A stretch of DNA of 64,000 nucleotides from Isoetes taiwanensis (lineage: Eukaryota; Streptophyta; Lycopodiopsida; Isoetales; Isoetaceae), in NCBI GenBank assembly GCA_021234155.1, contig JAJEKV010000141.1:1549743-1613742 (forward strand), in the 5' to 3' direction. A program made the position numbers and the translations under genes. The notes beneath the pieces were generated by a model, which saw only the letters and a program-made list of their open reading frames with translations, was not told where the DNA came from and searched no databases. Shown one piece after another: positions 32,621-42,599 of this stretch; positions within the stretch are counted from its first letter, which is position 1, and each line of letters starts with the position of its first letter.

Positions 32621-34558
32621 AATCCTATGGCCACAAGTTTAGTAAGCATGACCTTACCTTTGGGCACACATAAAAACTATGTAATTAAATAATTATTCTT
32701 ATTTTAGATTTAATCTATACTCTAGGATCCCCCCTTTCTTAACTATTGCCCTCTTGAAATAGTCCCACCTTTGAGTTGATGCCATCTAAGAAGTTGGCCG
32801 GACTTATTAGATTGCTTCCCTTCATTTGGTTGGATTATTCCTTATGTTGTGGAGGTACTCGTCATATACATGGTCGATGGTTATCCTATTATTGAATCCT
32901 TCTTAGCGAGGTGATCAAGCTTACGAAGAGGTTCCAATATGTTGGATATCTGTCATCAATGTATACAATTATTGTACTCCATACGTTTTTCTTCCCAATC
33001 CTTGAAGCTTTGCTCAATTCTTGGGTCCATCTTTCCAATAGAAATGACAAAAATCTACTCGAAATTTCGTCCCAATCCCATCATGGATGTTATCACCCAT
33101 AATTCTAAGTTACTGAACTATCTGATAGGTCCTCTAGCTTGCTTAAAGCTGGTGTAGTCGTTAGTCGTTGGAGTAGCAAGGCGATGATTCATAAGTTGTT
33201 GAAAAATCTGGTCTCCTTGGAGTTGTTGTATAATCATTCATGTGCCCTGTTCCTTTTGTCGAACATATTCGACTCTTCTCGTCCTTAATATTGATGTTGA
33301 CTATCTTCATTAAAGTTATCCATCTTAGTGGACTTGGTGATGTAGATAACATAATGCTCGGTGTCGCATCCCAAGAGCTTGAAGGTAATGTTCACCACCG
33401 TATAGAATCTTTCGTGTTTGACTCATCTGCCTTGAAGGTTACGAGATTTGAGGATGATTCTTCTAACTTCTGAATTGATATTGTTGTGTTGACCTTGTTG
33501 ATTTGATTCTTCATCTTGGCGGCCACATGCTGCTATTATAAGGCTGAAGACAATGTCGAGTGCTTTACTACTTCTAACTGTGCAACTTCTTTTTCTGAGA
33601 GAAGTTTATTTGCATCCATGTGCAGGGATTGTAATTTTGACTGATCAATTAGTAATGCTGGTATTTGGTCCCCCGTGGTGCCTCTTCTTGATGGTGTTTG
33701 ACCTCCATCTCTAAGGTGGAAGATCGAAGATCATCATGATCTTGAGATGGTGCTATCGAGGTTGATGCAGCTGCTCTGAAGTATCGGGCTGATGAGGAAG
33801 AAGTTTGTTGCAGTCTTGCCATATTCCTATTCCTGAGGAGCTCATCCTTACTGGCTTGTAATACCTCTTTAGTCAAAGCATGTTTGCTTGAAGTCCAAAT
33901 CTGATACTACTATGGTCTGTATATCTGCGATAGTTGCCCTTCCTAGGAGGTATGTCCAGTCTCATCCTTTAGGACTCTTGATTCCATAAGTCGATGGAGT
34001 CATATACTTGTCGGTGACGTAGCTGTGACATTCGTCATCGATGTGGGGCCGTTCCTCGAGACAATATGGCACTTGGAGAATGTCCTTGACTAGGATACGT
34101 TCCTCCCCTAATGTGATCAATTTTTATAAGTGCCATGATGCCCATTGGCTGTTGCATAGCCCTCTTGGCAACTCTTGTGTCTATTCTTGATGTCACAATC
34201 GTCCTTCTTGTGGGCTCCCCTTTATTATTTGTGTTCGGGCTTCCCTGTACACCATCTTGGCCTTTGATTTGCTGAAGTTTCCTCCATAAGTTTGCCCTCT
34301 GCTTTCAATTCGTTGATGTTGTCGAGTGGCTCCACTGTCGAGGCTCGAGGATCTGCAATGAAGGTGCCGTAAGTGCACAAGGCAACTAATACTACCACAA
34401 CAACAACAATTATTTACGTCTATTTACTCTACAAACCCTATTTTTATACCTTTATCCACTCTACCTCAAATGACCCACTTGGCAATTGGCAAATTTTGAA
34501 ATTTTTTTGGACGAAATCAGATGAAATTTTGAAAAATTTTTGGATGAAATCATATGAA
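32621..34558 (-). other. Chromovirus internal region, probable gag/protease remnant
   Basis: Expected to contain gag and protease by position. Only short minus-strand pieces are open, for example 33876-33649 (a serine-rich stretch then acidic) and 34378-34193. A possible half zinc knuckle (AHKKDDC) lies near 34220, which is weak. No confident domain. Confidence 0.4.
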
Positions 34559-34836
34559 ACCGGGTGGGTTCGCGCAAATGAGGTCTGTGTTCTCAACGCA
34601 TGAGCCTTCTGCGCGGACCGACCCTGGTGCCTTGATTTCTGTCAAAACTCAATAATTTTAAGGATTATAAGATCCTAAAATGCCTATTTGGGTCAATCCT
34701 AAACTAACTAGCAACTTATTTCATGCTAAAAAGACATCTAAAAGTGCAAATATGGGTAAACCGGGTCGGTTCGCGCAAATGAGGCCTGCGTCGCGAACGC
34801 AGAGGCGTTTTGCGCAGATCGACCCGGGTTGGCCGA
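34559..34836. repeat. Two copies of a nested stem-loop sequence in the chromovirus
   Basis: Copy 2 (34761-34828) folds as CCGGGTCG..TTCGCGCAAA against TTTTGCGCAGATCGACCCGG, with an inner arm GCCTGCGT/ACGCAGAGGC. Copy 1 (about 34560-34630) has the same layout with mismatches. A partial third arm (GGGTGGGTTCGCCGATTT) lies near 34965. Confidence 0.75.
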
Positions 34837-34869
34837 TTTTAGCTATTTTTGAATATTTTTAACAAATTT

Positions 34870-35187
34870 AAAGTGCTACACTGCATTTCTAGACAATTTC
34901 TAAGCATTCTAACAACTTTTAGTACGAAATTTGGATCAATTTTGCCCTAAATCAAGTGACTCGGGTGGGTTCGCCGATTTCGAGCCAATTTTTTATTTCT
35001 ATGTCAGAATTTTATGCTACTTAGCCAATTAAGAGCATTTTAAGTAAGATGCAAAGGATTCTACTACAATTAATTTATACAAGAACATTTTTATATCCTA
35101 CAAGCAATTAATTTACAGTAAATTTACTTTTAATGAGTAAAAACAATGTACAGGAAAAACGTATATAGTTTACTAAACTGGAGCTCT
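34870..35187. other. AT-rich spacer in the chromovirus
   Basis: Between the stem-loop repeats and the stop codon of the H3-like ORF. No coding signal was recognised. Confidence 0.5.
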
Positions 35188-35502
35188 TCACGGCTTCTCC
35201 TTGCGAATCCTCCTCGCCAGGTGGAGGTCTTTGGGCATGACTGTCACACGCTTGGCATGGATCGCGCAGAGGTTGCCTTCTTCAAAAAGTTGTACCAGCT
35301 CCGCCTCTGCTGCGTCCTGCAGGGCTCGGACCATCGAGGGTGCAGATCTTGGCCTCTTCGGCTTTGGCCGCTTCCTAGCGAGATCCCGCCGTCGTTGATG
35401 TGGTTCGGTAGTCGTAGCCCATCTTGAATTCCTGGATAGACCTTTGATGTAGGCACTCGAAAAGAGAGTTTCTGGATCATCAGACTGGTACGCTGTTGGC
35501 AA
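35188..35502 (-). CDS. Histone H3-like C-terminal fold inside the chromovirus
   Basis: A 104-codon minus-strand frame. The last ~48 residues read as the histone H3 core from helix alpha-2 to the end: [43 protein letters not shown], then KEKP and stop. H3 has [24 protein letters not shown] and LARRIRGERA at these places, so similarity is unmistakable. Upstream are a basic, proline-containing stretch ([15 protein letters not shown]) and about 40 unrelated residues. Helices alpha-N and alpha-1 are not recognisable, and the frame meets a TAG about 20 codons upstream. It lies downstream of the primer site where gag would start. It could be a captured H3/CENH3 gene segment used to tether the particle to chromatin, or a fossil insertion. 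Confidence 0.8.
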   Translation of the reverse strand: MPTAYQSDDPETLFSSAYIKGLSRNSRWATTTEPHQRRRDLARKRPKPKRPRSAPSMVRALQDAAEAELVQLFEEGNLCAIHAKRVTVMPKDLHLARRIRKEKP

Positions 35503-37016
35503 TGCCGAATATGCTGAGCAGCTCTACTGTGCTGAGAATTTGGCCCATGGCGGACCTTCTTCGGGGAATCGAGTCGAGGTGGTGGAGGCTGGCTTTTCGA
35601 CCCTGGTCGGCTACCTTGTCAGATCCATTGGCGGAGATGAATCTTGCATGCTGACTTCTTCTTCTCGTACTCCATATCTTGCTTCAGCTTTAAATAGCTT
35701 CTCGTTGATCTTGCCCTCTTGGACTGCATTGGATATGGTTGCGGAGCGTAGGCTGCGTCGGTTCTTCGGCCTCCTCCTCCTCTTCTTCTTTAACCTCTTG
35801 CTCCCTCCTCTTGTTGGTGTGGTCTTTCCTACTCGGGCTCCTCATCCTCCTCTAGTTCGTCCGGTTGTGGTTCTCTGACAACCACGCTCCCCCTACGCCT
35901 AGCTTCACGCCTCTTTGTTCGCTTCTCCCTTGCCTACGTCTCTTCCTTCCTTTTCTTCCGCATTGATTTTTCGCTCCCCTTGCTATTGTTCCTGCTGCTG
36001 GGGTTGCTCGTATTGCCGAGGTTGCTCCTACTGCTTGCTGCTCACCTACTCTTCCTGGTGTTGGGGTTGCTCCTACTGCTTGTTGCTCTTGCTATTTGCT
36101 CCTCACGTGCTCTCATTGGTGTTGGGGTTGCTCCTGTTGTCGAGGTTGCTCTTGCTACTTGCTCCTCACCTCCAGAAGCAGACGCCACGATCTCACTTTC
36201 CCCCGAGCCTTGCGATCATTCGCCTGAAGTGATAAGCCGTTGTTCCTCCAAGGGTGAAACGATTTGTCTGAAGAGGCTTGAATGGCTAAGTTCGTCGTCT
36301 GGCCTAGGTCGCAGGGCCTCAAGAACTTGCTTGTCGCCGCCCACCGTGAGTGCTTCAAACGTTCCGGTGCAAACTGGAGCTTCCAACCTTCCTAGCTACT
36401 TGTTTGGTCCTCCCAACAACTTAGCTTCTTTGATGGTGGCCTCTTCGAGCGATCTTGCCTCTATCAATAATCGACTATGTCTATTCGCGGCTCCTTTGGA
36501 TCGATCTCGCCGGCTGTTTGTTCGGTGGACACTCTTATGGCAGCTTCGGAGATTAGCTTCTAATTCACCTTACAAGGGTAAAAGGGTGGTTCAAGCTACC
36601 ATTTGGGAACTTCTAGGGAGTAGAGGTGCTTTCATAGATTTAATAGCTACTTTTCTTAAGAGTAATTTTATTATAACTAAGGGTTATTAATTAAGGTGCT
36701 TTCCCTAATCACTTAACTATTTCTCAAATTTTCCTAATTCCTTTTGGGCCAAGTAGTGGTCATTTCACGCCATTTTCTTTCGCTTGAAAGGTGCGGTTCA
36801 TGAACAACTTGAGCTCAATTACTAGAAGATTTCTTTTGACTATATTATTTCTACCACTTAGACTATACTTAATCTAATTACGACCCTACTAATGGGAAAA
36901 AAATTTCTCCCACATTTCGCGGTTCAAGACTGGAATTCTCATTCCATTCCTTAGCTAGGCCAGTTAGTCTACCTATTCAGGGATATGGTCAGGGCTAGCT
37001 CTTGGTCAACCAAGAA
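35503..37016 (-). other. Chromovirus leader / putative gag 5' region
   Basis: Contains a short minus-strand ATG frame [15 protein letters not shown] near 35550 and a repeat-rich tract at 35980-36175 (minus-strand GAGCAACCCCAACACCA-type units). The plus-strand frame 35980-36690 is leucine-rich only because it reads these repeats backwards. No recognised gag domain. Confidence 0.4.
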
Positions 37017-37032
37017 CATTGCTCTGATACCA
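37017..37032 (-). promoter_or_regulatory. Primer-binding site (initiator Met tRNA)
   Basis: On the minus strand TGGTATCAGAGCAATG follows the end of the 5' LTR by one base. TGGTATCAGAGC is the complement of the plant initiator tRNA-Met 3' end, the commonest primer in plant LTR retrotransposons. Confidence 0.95.
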
Positions 37033-37033
37033 T

Positions 37034-38677
37034 TGTGACGCTCCCTACTAAATATACGGCTCCCAGCCGTACACTCCGTAGGAAATCCCCCATCCGGTCC
37101 TTCTCGACCGCGACGGGCCCTCTCCGTCTATCCGCCTCACGGGATCACCGTAGTGCGGGGAAGGGGACACGAAGGTGTCTTCGCGCCCCTTCCCCTATGG
37201 GCTCCTATCACGTGCGGAAGCATAAACATCGTCGTAACTAGCAATAATAATACATCATACTACCTGAAGGGTAGCTCATCCACATATCCATAAGCGCAAA
37301 GAAGATAATCATATGCCATAAAACATGGGAGCTCCTACCCGGCTCGGAGCTCATAAGGAGGTCGATTTGACGGGCTGGGTCTCAAGATAGAGCGAGCATC
37401 AGAAGTCATAACAATGGCGGGGCTGGCTATAGACAATGGCTAGGGTTGACCACTCCATCCGCCCCTCCCGTGCATACTTTGCGGATGGGCTAGAGCTCGG
37501 CATGACTCTAGCCTTGGGACACGCAATCCCATGGCATCACCCATCTGGGACTACTCCAAGTTGCATCTCCCTGGTCCGTCGAGGCAGGAAGGGTTGCATC
37601 TCCCCTTCCCGGGGTCTAGAGGTTCCACGGGCGGCTAGAGAATCGTGGCGACACACGATTCGTCCCCGACTTAACCTCCCAAAACAAGAGTCAAGCCAAC
37701 ACTTGCAACTCTTAAGAGGCAGGGCGACACCATTGCTCCAGGAGGTGTCGGACCCATGCCCGGCCCACACGAAGTGACCGACCATAAGCCTAGCCCACTA
37801 TGGGATCCCCAGTAGCCGCGCTCAGTAGGGATCCTCCCTCCACATTGCCTCTAGCCCCGTTATGTAGTGCTGAGTCACATCATAGCTCCCATAGCCCGGT
37901 GGGTTCCTATGCACAGGCCGCATAATAATAGGAACTAAAGGGTCTAACTAGGAGCATTACTAAGTAAGGCTACTAGGTCTCTACCCCCCTTCCCAATACA
38001 AGAGGAGCAAACATGATCAACCAACATCACATATCCATATACATGATAATAATGAGAATATCGTCTAAACCTAATCATATGTATCTAACTTACAGTTAGG
38101 GTTCATTGATTAGGGTTTAAGATCTAGACTGAGGGTTCTAGGAAGGCTTTACTAGAGACACGAAATGCTAACTCATCTGGAGTCCTAACTTCCAGATGAT
38201 CTACAAAGAATCTATGCCAAAATACCTGCTCTAGAAGAACTCCCTCCTGCTCCCGGCGTCTCCATGGTCTTCGAGATGTTCGAGGTAGCTCCCACTCCTG
38301 CTGATGCGCTCACGCTCTGGAGGCTGCCATGCTATGTTGTGCCACAAATAGACGGTTCTCGAAACGGAGTTTTGGCCAAGAAGGTTCATTTGTTGGAGCG
38401 GAAAAAGAGGCCTAGGGTTAGGGTTTAGGCCTTTATAGGTTAGGGTTCACATGTTATGCCACGTGGCTCCAATAGGGTAAGTCCGTGTGGCGGGTGCCCA
38501 ATAGGTTAAGGCCATGTGGAAAATGGTCGTAACCTAAGGTTGGCTAAGTTATATGAATAACCTAGTCATGCCCTCTAGTGCCACAATCTATGGTATACAA
38601 GGCTTGAAGATAGACTTGTATAGTGACGGACCTGGAAATATACGTATTTATGGCGTATATTTCCCTGGAACGTTACA
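37034..38677 (-). repeat. 5' LTR of the chromovirus
   Basis: 1,644 bp; element orientation TGTAACGTTCCAGGG...GGGAGCGTCACA. It is followed on the plus strand by the TSD copy TCACT (38678-38682). It differs from the 3' LTR mostly by short indels and CG-related changes in 37060-37770. Confidence 0.95.
38411..38450 (-). promoter_or_regulatory. Candidate LTR promoter: TATA box flanked by telomere-like repeats
   Basis: On the minus strand the order is AACCCTAACC, TATAAAGGCC, TAAACCCTAACCCTAG. The TATA-like box sits between two telo-box-type repeats (AAACCCTAA is a known plant promoter element). The same arrangement is present in the 3' LTR near 28967-29010. Confidence 0.6.
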
Positions 38678-38682
38678 TCACT

Positions 38683-39131
38683 CCGATTGGTTGCTCCCTT
38701 GCTCAGCATCTTTCAACCTAGAAAGTGTCTCGACGCTGAAATATGCCTAACAAGGAAACAACAAATCGAGCAAGCTTTCAAGCAGCTTCACATTCTAAAC
38801 AAGTCTAACTATGCCTAACAGGATATCTCCTTCTTCTTCTTTTTTTTTTTGAAAGTAAGAGGTGTTTATTCCATTAATTAATAAAAGCCATACATATGTC
38901 TGCTAATAAGAGCAGATCCATGAAGTTAAAAACCAGCTACAATAGTCACACTTTAAGTCAAATATGCTGTGACCAATAGTAATAATGTATATGTTGAAAA
39001 TTGAGCATTGAAGATCCACATTTTGCAGCAGTAATATGTATTGCAGTAAATATTACCAAACTTGAGTCGATTACTCTTGTAGCTCCTTAGTGAACTATGA
39101 AAACTGTAATTAACAGAGGATAGAGTTTGCA
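38683..39131. other. Intergenic
   Basis: No gene recognised. A poly-T tract (38825-38850) is the only notable feature. Confidence 0.45.
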
Positions 39132-39340
39132 GGAATCAGACGTTGACTTGTCTGCCAGCCACATGTTAATCCAAAATCCCTACACAAAGAAAATCGGCAA
39201 GCAAGTACTCAAGCAAAAAGTTAACCAAGAGCAAGATTTGATATTGAGCATAAGCACTGATCAGCAAATTGAAGGGTTAAGGTCTGGTTTGAGAAAAATG
39301 TCTGTTGAAATGGGAATATGTGGAAATGGCAAAGTGTAAC
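39132..39340 (+). other. Exon-like segment, unknown gene
   Basis: Flanked by a TTTGCAG acceptor and an ACAG/GTAGGT donor. One frame encodes a 68-residue charged stretch (SDVDLSASHMLIQNPYTKK...) but carries a TAA just before the donor, so this frame or these borders may be wrong. It could be an upstream exon of the DGQH-motif gene at 39486-40107. Confidence 0.4.
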
Positions 39341-39485
39341 AGGTAGGTCATTGCATAATTTGGTCAAAGATGGAGTTTTATACCTAGTAAAAACCTGTTG
39401 CTATACCAAACTTGTAGCTGTTATGTTATGTGCCATTTTCCATAAGGAGGTAATGAATGTCCTTTTTGCCCATGAGAATAATGAG

Positions 39486-40107
39486 AGTACCATAGGATGT
39501 TGTTGAGAAGGAGAAAAGTCTAGAGAAGAGTGCAAGTGCGGAAACTGAAAGCACTCCAGAGGATTCCGATGCAGAAGATGATGAAATGGTAGACTCCCAG
39601 TTCTTGGATCCAAATGACCAAATAAAGAAGTCGCAGAGGAGGGCTCAAAAGATGGAGCGTCTGGCTCAGTATATCCACTAAGGATTAGCCACAAGCTACT
39701 ACTGGATATACGCTTAAAGGTTTGCATTGGTGATGCGGTCCTCTTCAACCACAGGGAATTCAATCCAGCTCACATGCTAGAGATACTGAACCTAATGTTG
39801 CGTCATCCTGTTGCGGATCCAATGCCTGCGGAGGTTATTCCATTCAGCAGAGCTACAGGTGAGTTGTTTAGGTGGAGCACTGAGGAAGACCTGAAGGGTA
39901 AAGATGTGAGGTTCCGGGTCATGGATGGTCAGCATTCCGTGAGGGCAGCACAAGTGTTGCAGACAGAAAAGGAGGTCCCACAGAGGATTAAGGATCGGTA
40001 TTCTAAACGAGAGTGCAAAGTTCTCTCAGCGGATACACCACCCACCGAGATTGCCAGCATTAGCCACTGTCAGAATACAATAGCAGCAAGTGCCAGCTAC
40101 ATAAGGT
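39486..40107 (+). pseudogene. Exon(s) of a DGQH-motif protein
   Basis: After an ATAG acceptor, a frame with DVVEKEKSLEKSASAETES and an acidic stretch runs to a TAA at about 39680. From about 39650 a second frame, open to about 40107, reads SVYPLRISHKLLLDIRLKV, FNPAHMLEILNLMLRHP, VIPFSRATGELFRW and then VRFRVMDGQHSVRAAQVL. It continues ECKVLSADTPPTEIASIS and ends at an AAG/GTATTT donor. The DGQH(S/R)..A core recalls ParB/DndB-like DGQHR domains, where it lies in a nucleotide-binding fold; that link is tentative. The frame change near 39650-39680 means an indel or a missed intron. Downstream coding exons are not visible; the palindrome cluster follows. Confidence 0.45.
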
Positions 40108-40140
40108 ATTTTACTCAGCCTGCACCACGGCCATTCTTGA

Positions 40141-40495
40141 TTCGCGAGTCGAGAATACCCACGCATCCTCTTTGTTTTGTCTTCCCATGGATTTTCTCGA
40201 CTCGCGAGTCAAGAATACCCACAATTTTCTATTTATTGCCATTTAGGGGCTTCCTTGCAATTAAGGCATATCTCGACTCGCAAGTTGAGAAAGCCCCGCA
40301 CCCTTTATTTTTTGTATTTCAATGGGTATTCTCGACTCGTGAGTCGAGAATACCCAGCACCCTTTGGTTTTTGTATTTCAATGGGTATTCTCGACTCGTG
40401 AGTCGAGAATACCCAGAATATTAATTTACTGCTATTCAGGGGCTTCCTTGTAATTGAGGACTTTCTCAACTTGCGAGTCGAGGAAGCCCAAGCCG
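40141..40495. repeat. Cluster of palindromes built on CTCGACTCG.GAGTCGAG
   Basis: Five to six inverted-repeat units. Two are perfect 32-bp palindromes with 15-base arms (GGGTATTCTCGACTC), at about 40322-40353 and 40384-40415, and they repeat with a 62-63-bp period. Others (about 40140, 40195, 40270 and 40465) are imperfect. The intervening sequence also repeats (GCACCCTTTGGTTTTTGTATT-like). Confidence 0.9.
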
Positions 40496-40702
40496 CGAAC
40501 ATTTCTCTTCCTTTGACTCATTTATTGGTCGGAACGTTGCTAGGGACACTCAATATGCAAAATACCTGGAACTCGAATTAAATAACATATCAATGGTATA
40601 TGTTTGATATTGAAAGATTGATGGTTGCAGTTTTTCCCTCGGAAACCCTTCGGGGCAGGGGTTTTTTCATCCTGACAGTAATACACTTGCTGCTCTCTTT
40701 TC

Positions 40703-40770
40703 GTTTAGGTCCCATAGGCCAATTGGTCTCCGTGGACGATAAAAAATCTATTTTATTCTATTCTTAGTGC
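40703..40770 (-). repeat. Retroposon 3' tail with (TTCTA)-type end
   Basis: GTCCCATAGGCCAATTGGTCTC, followed by AAAAAATCTATTTTATTCTATTC, matches in reverse complement the segment at 61763-61850. The same tail in two places suggests a LINE/SINE-like family ending in a TTCTA repeat. Strand is given relative to the 61.8-kb copy. Confidence 0.65.
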
Positions 40771-40835
40771 TTAAAATGTGCACCATTGTTTGACTATGAC
40801 ACTATGTGGTTATGATACTCCATCTGCCAATAAAT

Positions 40836-40905
40836 TTTACTACAATTTCATAGGCATCAAAATATACATATTTACTACAATTTCATAGGCATCAAAATAT
40901 ACATA
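40836..40905. repeat. 35-bp tandem duplication
   Basis: Two identical copies of TTTACTACAATTTCATAGGC followed by ATCAAAATATACATA. Confidence 0.9.
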
Positions 40906-42352
40906 AGTCTTACGTTCATAGTTTCAAAATTGATATGCAATTTTATGTTGGGCATGCGTTTTACTTTCCTTTTAATTGTCAAGGTTGTGACAAAATTTAA
41001 TTTGTGACCATTTTTGTAACAATCTTTGGAACCATGCCACGCCTATCTAAATCCATTGCAAAACATATTTTCTATAGCAAACTTGTGTCAAGGACAATGT
41101 TAATCTAAGCTAACATGCTTTTCTTTGGCAAAGAGGCCATTTCCATTCCCTTACAATATGAAGAAAAGGTACGTGCTTAAATACTGGAGATGGTCTCAAA
41201 TATTAATAAGCGGATACATTTAGAGTTGATAGTAATGGTCTCAAATGCAATTAAGCAAACATGTTTAGAATCTATAGCCATTCTAGTTTAAACATAACGT
41301 AAATGTAATTCTATTTACATTCTAGAGTGAGCAGTAAGAGACACAAAGTTGCGATGATATTCTTGATGTTTGCATGATATCACATGTCGCGAAAGTAGAT
41401 CTCTCTGCAATGCAAGAGCCGCAATGCAACAGATATCAATAACAGAAGACACTAAAAGCCACAAACCTAAGGAACGAAATATTTGCAAGAGAAAAATTGC
41501 ACTATGATAATATCTGGAAGAGAAGAATGAAGTAAGAGCATCGTAACATATAGATCTAAGATACACTTTGTTCACATATAAACTTTTGCCTGCTCAGACC
41601 GATCAAGAAGGTGAGACTAATTTGACAGATCGTTGCTGCAGTAAACCAGATAATTAGTAAACAAATTCTTCATAGTTAATATGCCTATAGAATAGTCTAT
41701 CTAATAGCTATCTACTATATAACTTGTCTATGAATAGGCATGTACGTTGTAGTCTAGTCTGTGTAATAGCAATTGAGTCAATAAATCTAAAGGCTGGAAT
41801 ACATTTTCTAGATGCATTACCAATGAACCAGCATCTTGCATGGCACATAACAACACACAATCATTTTGCTAATGTCAGCATTGTGCAATTAATGTAGCTT
41901 CCATAGGCTAGAGCATTAATGGTTAACTTTTAAGCTACTTAAAAAAAAAAAACAACAAATGACTGTTTGCATGGAAATTCAAGCCAATATCTGATTTACA
42001 CAATAAGAAGAAGTCTAAAATGGCCAGCACCAGCAACATGCACTACTTATATGTGCATTAAAGAAATCAAGGAAAGAATGTAACCTTCCTGAACATCTGT
42101 TCCCTTTGCCTTTTTGTCTATGTTCCCCGTTGCCGAAGGTGGTCATGCTGTATTCACACCGCACCTATATGTTCTACAGGTTCCTAGAAGCAGAGAAGAT
42201 GTAGCAGAAACAGCATTTCCAAATGCTAACCATGGCTGGCATGTCAAATGGAAAATAATGGGTGTTGATGAGAGACAATTTCAATCTGTAACAACCAATT
42301 CTTATACAATTTAACATTTATCACTATTTATGAAATAAGTAGTGAAGTTTAC

Positions 42353-42594
42353 CTTTCTGCCAGTTCTATCTGAAATTGCTCCCCACAGAACTGAAGTGCA
42401 GAATTGTGCAAGTGGAAACAGGGACGCCTGATAGACGCAACCAATCAGATAACAAACAGCAACAATGTAAAGATAGCATATGGTTAACCAACCGACCAAA
42501 TTTCCTGAGTACTGCCCAACTGAAGCCTGCCCTCGACCTCCAACTTTATAATGCACACCAAGAGCATAAGGTGCCAATGTAGTTTGAATCCTAA
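42353..42594 (-). pseudogene. Two exons of an MFS transporter (ZIFL-like), fragment
   Basis: Minus strand. Exon 42594-42497 (after a GACAG acceptor) encodes QTTLAPYALGVHYKV, then GGRGQASVGQYSGNL. A 69-bp intron runs GTCGGT...TATCAG (42496-42428). Exon 42427-42353 encodes ASLFPLAQFCTSVLWGAISD then RTGRK and ends at a GTAAAC donor. Joined, the residues align without gaps to the YAG..SS....TSV.WG..SDR.GRK stretch of plant zinc-induced-facilitator-like transporters (MFS loop 2-3 signature GxxSDRxGRK). These are tonoplast or plasma-membrane efflux proteins. No flanking exons were found within about 1 kb on either side, so this is a fragment or part of a gene with long introns. Confidence 0.72.
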
Positions 42595-42599
42595 CTGTC

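Larger units (their letters stand above)
27632..38677 (-). mobile_element. Complete Ty3/gypsy chromovirus (LTR retrotransposon), coding regions degraded
   Basis: 11,046 bp, minus orientation, flanked by the 5-bp duplication TCACT (27627-27631 and 38678-38682). Order in element orientation: 5' LTR (38677-37034), initiator-Met primer site (37032-37017) and a leader with a histone-H3-like ORF (about 35502-35188). Then an unresolved gag-like region, protease/RT remnants (about 32620-31560), integrase (31515-30916), a GPY/F-like module plus chromodomain (30556-30110), polypurine tract (29249-29234) and 3' LTR. The chromodomain and domain order place it in the chromovirus branch. Stops and deletions in RT, and no obvious RNase H, mean it cannot make its own enzymes. 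Clean ends and TSD allow precise boundaries. Confidence 0.95.
40506..42352. other. AT-rich intergenic/intronic sequence
   Basis: Includes a retroposon tail at 40703-40770 and a 35-bp tandem duplication at 40836-40905. No further exon of the neighbouring MFS gene was found. Confidence 0.45.

Noticed and set aside
34190-34240. Gag zinc knuckle in the chromovirus
   Set aside because: Only GHxxxxC-like residues are seen; the leading C-x2-C is missing, so this is not supported.
35980-36690. Plus-strand 236-codon leucine-rich ORF inside the chromovirus
   Set aside because: It reads the antisense of a repeat-rich leader tract; the leucine runs come from CTCCTACTG-type repeats, and the element is transcribed from the other strand.
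40141-40495. CRISPR-like array
   Set aside because: The repeats are palindromic but the spacers are themselves repeated, the context is eukaryotic, and no cas-like gene is present.
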